From positions 7,036,451-7,100,450 of the forward strand of contig OZ007506.1 in NCBI GenBank assembly GCA_963931865.1: 64,000 bases of DNA. The letters are read 5' to 3'. Position 1 is the stretch's first letter. Each line of letters opens with the position of its first letter. Made by a program: the position numbers and the translations under genes. The stretch is from Axinella damicornis (Eukaryota; Porifera; Demospongiae; Axinellida; Axinellidae). The notes beneath the pieces are model-generated. The model did not search any database. It was not told the origin of the DNA and was given only the letters and a program-made list of their open reading frames with translations. This document shows positions 46,301-52,205 of this stretch, one piece after another.

Positions 46301-47428
46301 TCAGGACGTGGAAACATCCCTACACCCCTCTGGTACTCAGTTCCTTGGATCAATGCATCACGCTCCCTCCAGGAGGCTTGGCAATACCATTACTATGTGG
46401 TTCCCACCCCCCTTTATGACTTTGGGGGGGGGGGGGGGGGGGGGGGATACGTATTGTGATCCACCTGTTCTGCCCCAATCTACGTAAGCAATAGTATACA
46501 TAATTATATAGTCTCATTCCCAGACCGTTTATCCAGCATGTGTATCGCTTCCAGTCCACCACGCAATCCGTGCTGGGGTTGGTTGGGTCTGGGGCTGAGA
46601 CTATAGTATACAGTACTCTCTATGTCACAGATTTCATCAGACGCTAGAAAACATTGACTACACATTTAGGCTAATTGACCGGAGAAATTGTCTGGTTAGC
46701 GGATGTCATCGTGAGCCCAGTAAAGTTAGATAAAGCTAGTGGCCGGAGAGGTATGTTTCAAGGAGTGAACAGTCCAATTTGCAACGTAGTGACTGCACAT
46801 CTTGTGTACTGAGGGTGGGGCAGCTAGCTCGTTTCCCTGTATAATAGTGTGACGGTCGAAGTGTACACATAGTTGTAAGAGGTCAATAGCCAGTAGGCAC
46901 AAAGTCATAAGAGCAGCTGGTCAAAATGTACTATGTATGGGGTTGCCCAACAGTACGTTGGGTATCACTATCGACTACATGTTATGTGACAGAAGCAAGC
47001 ACACTGTACTGGTGGTGTAGTTCCAGACTTCCCAATACAAGCTGCTATCTATTTTAAACTAAGGATGGCCAGCACATAAAAATGCTGCAGAGATGAGAAT
47101 GTAAATAACAACATTCTATAGCGACTTTGCAGATCGCATCCATGGAAGTGAGTGACCCTGACAACTGAAATTAACGCAGAGCAGGCCACATAGAAGGATA
47201 TCTCCAAAGATCATTTGACCTCTCCCACAGGTGCAGCATGTTATTCCCAGATCCTGTAGGGAAGCCAAAGAAATCAAGACTAATGGTGGGCACTAATTAG
47301 AATACAACCCGCCCCTTACTAACTTTATGAAACCATCTGTTTCTTACCTTCAGCTTGTCGAAGGGCTGGTTAGTGTCCGGGTCTTTCAACTCTTCGAAGT
47401 CGAAAAACCTGAACGTTCTCCACGACAT
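17876..47428 (-). CDS. VPS11: VPS11, core subunit of HOPS/CORVET tethering complexes (28 exons)
   Basis: Exons: 47428-47348, 47253-47202, 46046-45802, 45326-45173, 44498-44404, 44137-44048, 43890-43839, 40469-40311, 39208-39126, 38819-38740, 38250-38179, 36808-36730, 35915-35871, 35647-35546, 35417-35308, 34427-34349, 33565-33433, 32934-32843, 32631-32500, 32254-32166, 30836-30762, 30438-30264, 29993-29946, 29885-29812, 29475-29326, 28951-28885, 18163-18098 and, tentatively, 17899-17876. The phases fit throughout and total about 900 residues (human 941). Order: N-terminal beta-propeller, alpha-solenoid with clathrin-heavy-chain-like repeats, coiled coil, RING-H2, C-terminal FSVVAEYFGRGVF motif. 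VPS11 is a scaffold of the class C core on endosomes and lysosomes, and its RING domain binds VPS18. All introns are GT-AG except one AT-AC. Uncertain: the final exon. Confidence 0.92.
18098..18163 (-). CDS. VPS11: VPS11 exon 27: conserved C-terminal motif
   Basis: 22 codons, phase 0 on both sides, between CTCTCAG and AAG|GTATGTATG. Reads LQRSPDGFSVVAEYFGRGVF plus two residues, matching the human NDSFSVIADYFGRGVF motif. It follows exon 26 across a 10.7-kb intron that contains the ankyrin arrays. Without it the protein would stop directly after the RING-distal helix. Confidence 0.88.
18240..18754. mobile_element. Two-armed foldback element in the VPS11 penultimate intron
   Basis: Left arm TAGCCTCATTCCCACTCC...AGCTGCATAGGTGACCTTTGA and right arm CAAAGGTCATGTATGTGG...GGCCTGGGAACGAGGCTA are inverted and separated by about 400 bp. 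A compact version of the same subfamily is at 34756-34903. Confidence 0.7.
19790..19980. repeat. Dispersed repeat shared with 26630-26765
   Basis: Both segments carry GGCAACYGCACTCCTGGTAGC, then GCACAAGCTAAG or AGCAAGCTAAG, then TTGTTCCAATTA and a CACGTGA block, in the same order and orientation. They bracket the ankyrin arrays. Short + strand frames just upstream (19468-19900) resemble no family I know. Confidence 0.6.
20331..20905. mobile_element. Foldback element with ATTCGAACGAATG sub-repeats
   Basis: Left CAACAGAGTAGGGCCTGAACGAATG mirrors right CATTCGTTCAGGCCCTACAACAG. The right arm contains three tandem 20-bp units TTCGAATGTTGGTACATTCG at about 20824-20887, and the left arm contains diverged versions. 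Confidence 0.75.
21100..21211. mobile_element. 112-bp foldback element
   Basis: Left GTTAGAGCCCGGTTGCCAGG...ATTTATGGCA mirrors right TGCCATAAATCCTGGCTACCAGGCTCTAAC with few mismatches. It lies just upstream of the ankyrin array. Confidence 0.8.
21329..22515 (+). repeat. Tandem array I: five 260-bp units with an ankyrin-like fragment
   Basis: Units begin GATGGCCATACAGCTCTGTA at 21329, 21589, 21849, 22109 and 22369, exactly 260 bp apart and almost identical. The + frame reads DGHTALYIVKDLLRREADVN, an ankyrin repeat with its middle helix deleted. Each unit also holds GHDHVEAASIEGHQVAQF, the second ankyrin motif. The two motifs are not in one open frame, so this is an amplified exon-intron block, not an active coding repeat. 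Confidence 0.85.
22516..25915 (+). repeat. Tandem array II: about twelve ankyrin-half units with 590-bp higher-order period
   Basis: Units anchored on GTTGGACATGATTGTGTCGC at about 22520, 22810, 23083, 23356, 23606, 23882, 24189, 24472, 24780, 25062, 25375 and 25739. Each encodes on + a fragment SQAASFEDHQVVQLLLEAGA followed by NPDLQDKDEDSN, a good ankyrin C-terminal half with its loop, then a stop. Two unit types alternate from 23606 to 25062, giving a higher-order repeat near 590 bp. All copies lack an intact 33-residue ankyrin repeat in frame. The array lies antisense inside the last long VPS11 intron. Confidence 0.85.
25925..26335 (+). pseudogene. piggyBac-type transposase remnant
   Basis: The frame around 25930-26020 reads VNRATGGKEPVSIPKLIAIG, then KYNQYMGGVD, the conserved NxxMGGVD motif of DDE_Tnp_1_7 (piggyBac) transposases. 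After a frame break, 26060-26190 gives HILYNYIAVYVGRKTITKKD. A further frame near 26255-26325 gives GPTKCRCQYC...RTTALWC, the C-terminal Cys-rich finger of the family. The N-terminal and catalytic parts are absent and several frame breaks and stops occur, so it is dead. Confidence 0.7.
26940..27136 (+). other. Short coiled-coil-like open frame, unrecognised
   Basis: Frame from about 26945 reads LIKLLAEKADLVKKAEELNQ then a Gly/Ala/Ser-rich tail and a stop. The heptad spacing suggests a coiled coil. It could be a domain of the transposon debris around it. No ATG or splice context argues for a real gene. Confidence 0.25.
27779..27881. repeat. Foldback repeat, AGTCTCGTTCCCAGACC subfamily
   Basis: AGTCTCGTTCCCAGACCGTC at the left mirrors GGTCTGGGACCGAGACT at the right, with CCAGCGTGTGTATCGCTTTCAG in the centre, shared with the copy at 46509-46603. 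Confidence 0.75.
28241..28507. mobile_element. Foldback element, ACCCCGAATAAAAACGGTC type
   Basis: Left CCCCGAATAAAAACGGTCAC followed by GCTCACGCAGGAATGC mirrors right GCGTGATGGTGCGACC then TTTTTTTACTCGGGAC. The CpG-rich interior has further symmetry. Intronic in VPS11. Confidence 0.65.
28885..29993 (-). CDS. VPS11: VPS11 exons 23-26: coiled coil and RING-H2
   Basis: Exons 23-24 (EENDQITK; DEQQIKQYREETSKMRTQI) are a coiled coil. Exon 25 codes the RING: CSMC, then a Cys at HFLC, SFHQGC and CPLC, giving C-x2-C-x12-C-x-H-x2-H-x2-C-x9-C-x2-C from about residue 808. Exon 26 reads KVLDFIQRQEQTSDLHEQFH, the conserved helix after the RING. The intron between exons 25 and 26 is nearly all pyrimidine on the sense strand. 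Confidence 0.93.
28952..29260 (-). repeat. Polypyrimidine tract abutting VPS11 exon 26 acceptor
   Basis: About 300 nt nearly all C/T on the - (sense) strand, running straight into the CCTCCCAG acceptor at 28952. It generates long spurious Pro/Ser/Leu frames on - and Gly/Glu/Arg frames on +. Confidence 0.85.
30264..36808 (-). CDS. VPS11: VPS11 exons 12-22: alpha-solenoid
   Basis: Segments such as SKGDYDAAISQYILTIGKLE, FLDAQRIHNLTDYL, NADHTTLLLNCYTKLKD, FDVETAIKVCRQANYH, LIQLEDQNSCVDAMEYI, ESNMKKYGKQLMNELPDETT, LEHALVLAQMHDFRTGTLYL and NHLMPPLMVVQTLAESQYAT follow the human order without a gap. Exons are small (45-175 bp). The helical repeats mediate packing with other class C core subunits. 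Confidence 0.9.
30439..30630 (-). repeat. Polypyrimidine tract abutting VPS11 exon 22 acceptor
   Basis: About 190 nt of CTCC-rich sequence on the sense strand ending in the TTTCCACAG acceptor at 30439. Confidence 0.85.
31195..32075. mobile_element. Two-armed foldback element with a nested insertion
   Basis: Left arm CTCATTCCCAGGCCATTCCC...GGTGACATCAGGTAGACAG and right arm GTCTACCACCTGTGTCCCTGAGATCACTGCATGTGAC...CAGCCTGGGAAC are inverted. Between them a different element (31308-31788) has inserted. Confidence 0.75.
31308..31788. mobile_element. Nested foldback element, TACCRTAAGCGCTCTAAATT ends
   Basis: 481 bp bounded by TACCATAAGCGCTCTAAATT and AATTTAGAGCGCTTACGGTA, inside a GTAGACA...GTAGACACAC region of the outer element. 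No transposase frame. Confidence 0.75.
32632..32797 (-). repeat. Polypyrimidine tract (CCCT)n abutting VPS11 exon 19 acceptor
   Basis: About 165 nt, mostly perfect CCCT repeats on the sense strand, ending at the CTTTCCAG acceptor at 32632. Confidence 0.85.
33006..33424. mobile_element. Two-armed foldback element in a VPS11 intron
   Basis: TAGCCTCGTTCCAGCCGCGAGTTCAAAC at the left mirrors GTTTGAACTCGCGG...GGCCTGGGAACGAGGCTA at the right. The element ends 9 bp before the donor of exon 17 (33433). Confidence 0.75.
33620..33709. repeat. Foldback repeat, CAGCTTTTCGTCGCTTGC subfamily
   Basis: TAGCCTCATTCCCAGTCACACACCCAGCTTTCCGTCGCTTGC mirrors GACGAAAAGCTGGACGTGGAACTGGGAATGAGGCTA. The same subfamily forms the arms of 49516-49903. 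Confidence 0.8.
34756..34903. repeat. 148-bp near-perfect palindrome, GACCTTTGAACC subfamily
   Basis: TAGCCTTGCTCCCAGGCC...GCATACGTGACCTTTGAACC meets its inverse GGTTCAAAGGTCACGTATGC...GGCCTGGGAATGAGACTA about a central TTTTCTTACGGG/CCCGTAAGAAAA loop. Intronic in VPS11. Confidence 0.85.
35921..35940. repeat. Poly-G run beside VPS11 exon 13 acceptor
   Basis: About 20 consecutive G on +, i.e. poly-C on the sense strand, immediately before the CTCAG acceptor of the 45-bp exon 13. Length likely polymorphic or error-prone. Confidence 0.8.
36809..37352 (-). repeat. 540-nt polypyrimidine minisatellite abutting VPS11 exon 12 acceptor
   Basis: On + it is (GGGA)n with GAGA and GGATGGATGGTGGG interruptions that recur in larger units of about 140-150 bp. 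On the sense strand it is an almost uninterrupted C/T tract reaching the CCTACAG acceptor. The long Gly/Glu/Arg open frames on + are artefacts of the repeat. Confidence 0.9.
37451..37652. mobile_element. 202-bp MITE with about 33-bp terminal inverted repeats
   Basis: GTACTGTCGATTTCACTCC...TTCAAACATGC mirrors GTATGTTTGAAGCGAAGTGAAATCGACAGTAC. Internal symmetry around CCGTGGATTTTCACGGAAACTG / CTGTGATTTCCGTAAAGTTCC. Intronic. Confidence 0.8.
38179..44498 (-). CDS. VPS11: VPS11 exons 5-11: rest of the propeller
   Basis: Exon 5 LGFRQVGQTTYLMVATT, exon 6 LDSIGCELNC...HKFVIARNE, exon 7 AVYFYTPEGRAQCFAFEG, exon 8 RWYRGYLISVS...LSIYDIQNQFV, exon 9 VIDILSEWGSLYVLLKDGR, exon 10 KTKLETLFKKNLYPTAI and exon 11 LAKSQ...IFTQYGDHLY each align in order with the human protein. 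Exon 8 contains a Gly/Ala/Arg-rich loop, longer in its low-complexity content than the human DRKVSPKSE loop. The 3.4-kb intron between exons 7 and 8 holds a dead retroelement. Confidence 0.9.
38325..38632. mobile_element. Diverged two-armed foldback element
   Basis: Left TTTGATCGCTTGCAGTATGC...GGCCTGGGAGATCTGGTCAC...AGGTAGACACACGG and right GTGTGTCTACCATCTGTCTATCT...GGAACGGCCAGGGAACAAGG are inverted; same subfamily as 641-1060 and 31195-32075. Confidence 0.65.
39370..39967. mobile_element. 598-bp foldback element with about 110-bp inverted arms
   Basis: The left arm 39370-39475 (TAGCCTCGTTCCCAGGCC...CACGTGATACGCGGCA) is matched by the right arm 39862-39967 almost base for base in inverse. 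Each arm is itself a stem (AGGCCTTCC...GGAAGGCCT). The interior of about 385 bp is unique and has no credible ORF. Confidence 0.88.
41345..41463. repeat. Three tandem 40-bp hairpin-forming units
   Basis: GTGTAGGACACATTCTTCCTACACATAGTGTCAGCACTAT three times with one change. TGTGTAGGA...TCCTACACA makes each unit a small palindrome. A related, more diverged set of about 42 bp follows at 41497-41610 (TGTGTAGGAAGTCTTCCTACAC). Confidence 0.85.
41820..43500 (+). pseudogene. Reverse-transcriptase retroelement remnant
   Basis: Near 42045 the frame reads WYADDATAGASLKDL, the F/Y-A-D-D catalytic motif of reverse transcriptase, then KTWLIVK, GQRHLGAAVATTQF and MQPHAAYAALTHGLTHKW. After further breaks, 42900-43060 gives FRDALCLRYG-like and CGHHFTVEHAL...CSCGGF (Cys/His-rich), and near 43390 KTLHWIRCKLSYSL. 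This order is known from a family of invertebrate RT proteins. Frameshifts and stops throughout show it is inactive. It lies antisense in the VPS11 exon 7-8 intron. Confidence 0.7.
44499..44660 (-). repeat. Polypyrimidine tract (CCCT)n abutting VPS11 exon 5 acceptor
   Basis: About 155 nt of CCCT repeats on the sense strand next to the CCTTAG acceptor at 44499. A second CCCT block lies on + at 44340-44400, just after the donor side. Confidence 0.85.
45111..45158. repeat. Poly-C tract
   Basis: About 26 consecutive C then C/T, on +, 15 nt inside the intron after the VPS11 exon 4 donor. It reads as poly-G on the transcript, a possible G-quadruplex beside a splice donor. Confidence 0.85.
45173..47428 (-). 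CDS. VPS11: VPS11 exons 1-4: start and first propeller blades
   Basis: Exon 1 (MSWRTFRFFDFEELKDP) opens with the WRxFxFFD motif typical of VPS11. Exon 2 gives ITCCTCGRGQMIFGD and exon 3 GWVHIL...YQLRQKNIFLTVGNDED...IRVWNFDKRNKDG, matching the human LxSVGxDE...VKIWNLxKRD block. Exon 4 gives ITAHENMNMIAVGFKDGSV...GNITRDRMSRHK, close to the human HENLNFMAIGFTDGSV segment. A CpG-containing region follows upstream of 47428 with no TATA box noted. Confidence 0.92.
45327..45610 (-). repeat. Polypyrimidine tract abutting VPS11 exon 4 acceptor
   Basis: About 280 nt of CTCCCT-rich sequence on the sense strand with a few A (CTCAC), ending in the CCTTCCAG acceptor at 45327. Confidence 0.8.
46129..46446. 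repeat. VPS11: Poly-C (46129-46150) and poly-G (46424-46446) runs in the U12 intron
   Basis: Two homopolymer runs of about 22 nt in opposite orientation, about 280 bp apart. They could pair in the transcript. Confidence 0.75.
46509..46603. repeat. Foldback repeat, TAGTCTCATTCCCAGACC subfamily
   Basis: TAGTCTCATTCCCAGACCGTTTATCCAGC mirrors GCTGGGGTTGGTTGGGTCTGGGGCTGAGACTA. Lies inside the U12 intron. Confidence 0.75.
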
Positions 47429-47513
47429 GATCCTTGCCTCTAGCTCTCAGTTCAGCGCCGCAGCCCGCCACACTTACGGACGTAGACGGATCTGGGGACG
47501 TCTTACGTCTTAC

Positions 47514-47554
47514 AGTCTCGTTCCCGCACCGTTCGAGGTCTGGGAACGAGACTA
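47514..47554. repeat. Minimal hairpin 86 bp upstream of the VPS11 start codon
   Basis: AGTCTCGTTCCCGCACC / GAGGTCTGGGAACGAGACT, in the promoter or 5' leader region of VPS11. Confidence 0.7.
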
Positions 47555-48304
47555 AGTGTTTATTTTTGCTAGGTAGAAAAGGTGGTCCTATAATTTTTTG
47601 GTCCGGCAGGAAGTACAATCATACTGTAGGCCCTATATAGGTAACAGGCAGGCATGCACATTGAGCAGCCACTTCGAAAAACGTCTGGGGGACAAATTCG
47701 GGAGGGATGCATGGGGTTTTACTCATGCAGTATACCCTAGCTGAGAATAGCTAGCATACACATCCCTTCCACGTGCCACCTGATGGCAGATGATGCAACC
47801 AGCAACTGATGTAATGCGCTCCGTAATTTTAGAGTTGCTACAGATATCCACCAGGGTGGTAATACAAAAAACAGTATGCACCATACAAACAAACTACCCA
47901 AGGTATTGCAGTGTCTGAAATATTGCCTTCCGGTTCCAGACTCTCATAATTCCATACCCCATTTATTACACTTGTGTCGTCATAAAGAGTGACCCAACTT
48001 GCAAATATAATTATATAACACAGTATATGTACAAATTCCACAACACGTCACATAAATGACCGGCTCACAGGGTGTTACACAACACACAACCTTTAACATG
48101 ATCCTGAGTTTCTCTGTACAATTACTATAGTTGACATTTCGGATTTACACAAATGTGACCAACGGTGATGCAACAGGGGTGTGTGACCCTGATTCATTAT
48201 TAATAATTGTCACTGCCAGCTAAAATTTAAAAATGGATTTATGAGTGGTTTTGTGCACCAGCTACCTCAGCAGAGCATAGTTTGAGCTAGCTAGAGCGAT
48301 GGCT

Positions 48305-51300
48305 TCATTCCGTTTCACTACTGGAAGAACCTTGACTTGATAGGCTGTGCTTGGACTGCACTGTTGAGTGGGTGCTATTTCTTGTCAGGGGAGCGAAAAA
48401 GGGAAGCTTGAGAGCATCTGCTGCTGTCATTCTCTTGCGGGGCTCATAGACTAGGAGCTGCTGGATGACATCAAATAGCTGTTCATGTTCTTGCTCAGCG
48501 GAAAGCATGTAGCGCTGTAGGGAAAGAGAAAACAGCAGTGAACTCAGTTTGTGCCTACACAGGAAGTGGAACCACTAAACAAGCTGATTATTAATAGTTT
48601 GTACGAAACAGTTGCTACCTCCAGGCCTACCAGCTAGCCACTAGCACTAACACTGAATCGGGATGGGATTCTACGTGCAAATAATGCAGCATGCAAACAA
48701 AGGGAATGAGACCTTTGGCTCACACAGATCTGTTGTCCGAGTAAAACCTACCTTCAGTTTTCTGCAGTGTTCCTTGACATACTTCCCATCAGGGCTTTCT
48801 GGGTCCCAGTCTAGCTGACCATGCCAGAAGTACTTGCTCTTGCGTGTCTCTCGGGCAAATCTTGGTGGTAGTTGGCCCAAGATGGCCTCCATCATTGCCA
48901 AGTGCTCAAGATTGTCGTGGGTCTGAGGGAAGAAGAGAGGGATGGAAGATGGAAAAGACAGGGAAGGAAGGAGGAAAGGGTGGAAAAGAGAATGGAGGAG
49001 GAAGAAAGAGAGGATAGTAGGGGTAAGTAAATTGTAGAATGATTGTGCACAGTGCAAACATATGAACGACTTAGTACCTGGAAGAGTGTGTGGCCTCGGT
49101 AGAGCTCAAACATGATGCAGCCAATACTCCACAAGTCACATGGGTGGCTCCAACCCAGTTCTGAGGAAATATAATACACGGTCACCATACTAAGATGACA
49201 CAGGAAAAAGTAAGGCAACACATAGACTTGGCAAGGTGTAGTTAAATGCTCCTGAAGATGAGCTCTCCTCTCACCTAGGATGACTTCCGGGGCACGGTAG
49301 TGTCTGGTGGACACCACTGTACTGTGATGCTCATCATCAAAAGTGGCCGACCCAAAGTCAATCAATCTGACATCAGAGTTCTTCACGACACGCACATCTT
49401 GTTTCTGAACATGAACAAGGAGACGGAAGACAAAACAAACGCGAAAACATTGAATAATGAAATCTCCACAAACCGCTGAGATCTAATTGAGATACACAAC
49501 CATGACACCAATATTTAGCCTTGTTCCCAGTCCCACGCCCAGCTTTTCGTCGCTTGCAGTACGGTAAAGCGGGGAGGGCCTGGTACATCTTCTCACGTGA
49601 GTGACGTCAAGGGTAGAAAGGGGTAGAAAGACCGGAAGGAGGTGTGGGCGTACGTGGGTCTCAGAACAGCAAGAAGAGCGAAGGTACGAGGTAAAATACT
49701 ACACATATCTAGCTAGCGGGGGGCGACTGCCATACTCACCAAGCGTTGAACGTGTAGATGGTTGAATAACACATAAAACGTAACGTCTTCGTTCTGCCAT
49801 TTTTCAATTACGTCATGCTCACGTGAGAAGATGTACCAGGCCCTCCCCGCTTTACCGTACTGCAAGCGACGAAAAGCTGGGCGTGGGACTGGGTACGAGG
49901 CTAACCAATATTAGTATCCTGCATACTTGTTTGCACAGGTTCTGAACCAGGGAAAGAAGTGCTGGTCTGGAAGTACAGTAGCGGTCAATAAAAAGTTTAC
50001 GTTCCGTTTACGTACAACGATCGTTCTGCAGAGTAAAACGGCTCAAAAAACGGTGTAAAATTATTGCTACGTCAGCGTTTATACGCACCGTTTTTGCGTA
50101 GTAAAAACGTTTAACGCTTATAGCGGATGCAGCCTATGTCCGACGCTGTTCTACCTTGGTTATGTTTTAGGCCCTGGATCTCTCTCCCTGCCGGTCTTTG
50201 TTCGATGTCCGCAGCATTCGCAGAACCGGAGATACAGCTGCAACGCGATCGATCGCTGCCGAAACCCCGCCCACCAAGCGAAAGCTCTTGGAACTTCCAC
50301 ATCCCTCGAAAGGTTTGGCTGATTTTTAAATATGCCTTATTGGAAGGCCTTAACTATACGCTGGCGTTTTTCCCTTGTCTGTAGCATACTTGCAACCGGA
50401 GATAAAGGTCGACGAACTTGGCCGCTTACTCGCGACGAGATAATTGCTGACTCAGCAACCGTAGTACGGACGGATTGCGTACAATAAGAACGGAAACGGA
50501 CCGTACCGTAGAACGAATACGGAACGTAAACTTTTAATTGACCGCTACTGTACTTGAACAGATTTTTATCCTACATGCCACCTCAAACTTTGCCCACACC
50601 CTTAATTGTGTATGAATCAGCTCTGCAAACTCAAACTTGAAGGCACAACCTGGGCATTGATCGGGCATTGAAGGTAAGCAAGCACTTTTTCTTACCTTTC
50701 TTGCGTCATAGTAGATATCATAGTCTGAACTGGTGAAGAGGATATTCTCTGGTTTGAGGTCTGTGTGTGTCAGTCTTGTGCGGTGGAGGTCTGTGGGATC
50801 AGATGCAGCAGTGTCTTCTCAGTATTCCCTTCACCTTTCATCCTCTCCTCCTCTCTCTCTCTCTCTCTCTCTCTTCCTCCCTCCCTCCCTCTCCTCCTCT
50901 CCCTCCTTCTCTCCCTCCCTCCTCTCACTCCTCCCCTCCACTCCCTCCCACCCTCCATTCTCTCTCTCTCTCTCCTCCCCTCCCTACCCCCGAGTTCCAG
51001 TATTGCATACACATGCTAGTTAGGGGACACTCACATTTTACTGCTTTGATGAGCTGGTATGCGATGTGTCTCACTTGAAACAAGGGGTACGGGTGATATT
51101 GGTTGTCTCGCTGTGGAAAGACAAAGAGCAGAAGAGGAGAAAGAGAAGGATAAAGCAGTAGAATATCAGAAAGCTACCCTATGAATTAACCTAGAGTACT
51201 GTCACAGTAACCCTGAAAATCTACCACTTGACTGTGGTTGCAAGATGCTTACCAGGAAGTCAAACACACTCAGACCGAGCATGTCAAATGTCAGGCAGAT

Positions 51301-52205
51301 GTGTCCATGGTAGTCAAACCAGTCCAACATCCGCACACAGAGGCTGTAGGAGGGGGAGGGGGGAGGGGAGGGGAGGAGGGAAGGGGAGGAGAGAGGAGGG
51401 AAGGGGAGGAGAGAGGAGGGAAGGAGAGCGGAGAAGGAGAAGGAGATGGGAAATTATGAATGGACTACAGTGCATGTTGTACTGATGTGTTGACTGTCTG
51501 TGATGCCAAGCCCTCCCCTCCCATCCACACCTTGTTCCTTTGCTCCGCTCCTCCTACCACATGCACTGTACCTAAATACCCCCCTCCCTCCCTGTCACAC
51601 TTACTCTTGCCCATCATCCACAATGTCTCGGATCTGTTCCAAGACCCTGATCTCAATCTTGGCAGCAGCCCTGGAGATAGGAACACAACCACACACACTG
51701 TCAACATACCAGAACATGCAAATGATGTGTGAGAGGAGAGAGCACTCCACACAAACTCATCATTTCAGACACTGTGCTTCTATAACTGGTGCTCTGCACT
51801 GGCATACTAGTACAAATACGTGCAGTAGTTATCCGACTGTAGGTAGGAAGCGGTCCTATACGTACACACAGGACCACCCACCCACATGGCACTAATACAT
51901 CACGAGAACATTCCCTTATATGTTGGTAATCATCAGTAGCTAACGACTCATGGAGACACCATAAACCAGACTGCATGCATGAAACTGTGTGCGAACTAGC
52001 ATGTCTGGTGCAACAAATGGTCACAAGGCTGTCATGTCAGTTGCTATAACTTCATATCACACTCTAAGTTTAGACAATGTACCATACCTTATAGGGCACA
52101 TCTATGCAGCTATGCAATAGCAGCTGTGAGGATTATAGAGTGGCAACATACCTGTACTTCGGCACATTCTTGATAATTTTAACAGCGACCTGCTTCCCTG
52201 TTGAT
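48305..52205 (-). CDS. CLK-type (LAMMER) dual-specificity protein kinase, 5' part missing
   Basis: Exons 52205-52152, 51670-51605, 51343-51253, 51110-51035, 50790-50696, 49404-49275, 49160-49078, 48922-48752 and 48514-48305 splice in phase to 324 residues, from strand beta-3 to the stop. Motifs in order: VAVKIIKNV (ATP Lys), [13 protein letters not shown] (helix C Glu), [33 protein letters not shown] (CLK-type HTD instead of HRD), [56 protein letters not shown] and [19 protein letters not shown]. CLKs are nuclear kinases of SR splicing factors. The eponymous EHLAMMER reads EHLAMMEA here. The glycine-rich loop exon and the N-terminus were not found up to 64000. Same strand as VPS11, whose start lies about 0.9 kb beyond its stop. 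Confidence 0.92.
48923..49025 (-). repeat. Polypyrimidine tract abutting a CLK acceptor
   Basis: About 100 nt of CTTCCTCC-rich sequence on the sense strand ending at the CCCTCAG acceptor of exon 48922-48752. Confidence 0.75.
49516..49903. mobile_element. 388-bp foldback element with about 110-bp inverted arms in a CLK intron
   Basis: TAGCCTTGTTCCCAGTCCCACGCCCAGCTTTTCGTCGCTTGC...ATCTTCTCACGTGA is matched in inverse by TCACGTGAGAAGAT...GGGACTGGGTACGAGGCTA. The interior of about 150 bp is unique. Confidence 0.88.
49976..50550. mobile_element. Tc1/mariner-like MITE (575 bp, TA target duplication)
   Basis: The ends CAGTAGCGGTCAATAAAAAG and CTTTTAATTGACCGCTACTG form inverted repeats that extend through AGTTTACGTTCCGT / ACGGAACGTAAACT. 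Flanking TA at 49974-49975 and 50551-50552 fits Tc1/mariner insertion. No transposase frame inside, so non-autonomous. In the CLK intron before exon 49404-49275. Confidence 0.88.
51344..51452 (-). repeat. Polypyrimidine tract abutting a CLK acceptor
   Basis: About 105 nt of CCTCCCCT-rich sequence on the sense strand ending at the CCTACAG acceptor of exon 51343-51253. Another C/T block on + at 50840-50995 lies in the next intron in the opposite sense. Confidence 0.8.

Larger units (their letters stand above)
46047..47201 (-). other. VPS11: U12-type AT-AC intron of VPS11
   Basis: The donor reads GGAG|ATATCCTTC (intron from 47201), the exact U12 consensus ATATCCTT. Near the 3' end TCCTTAAC (46066-46059) is a U12 branch-site match, and the intron ends CTGCAC|ATGG with the branch A 13 nt from the end. 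Joining G+AT restores GAT and the reading FGDGSGWVHIL. No GT-AG combination keeps the frame. Confidence 0.88.
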
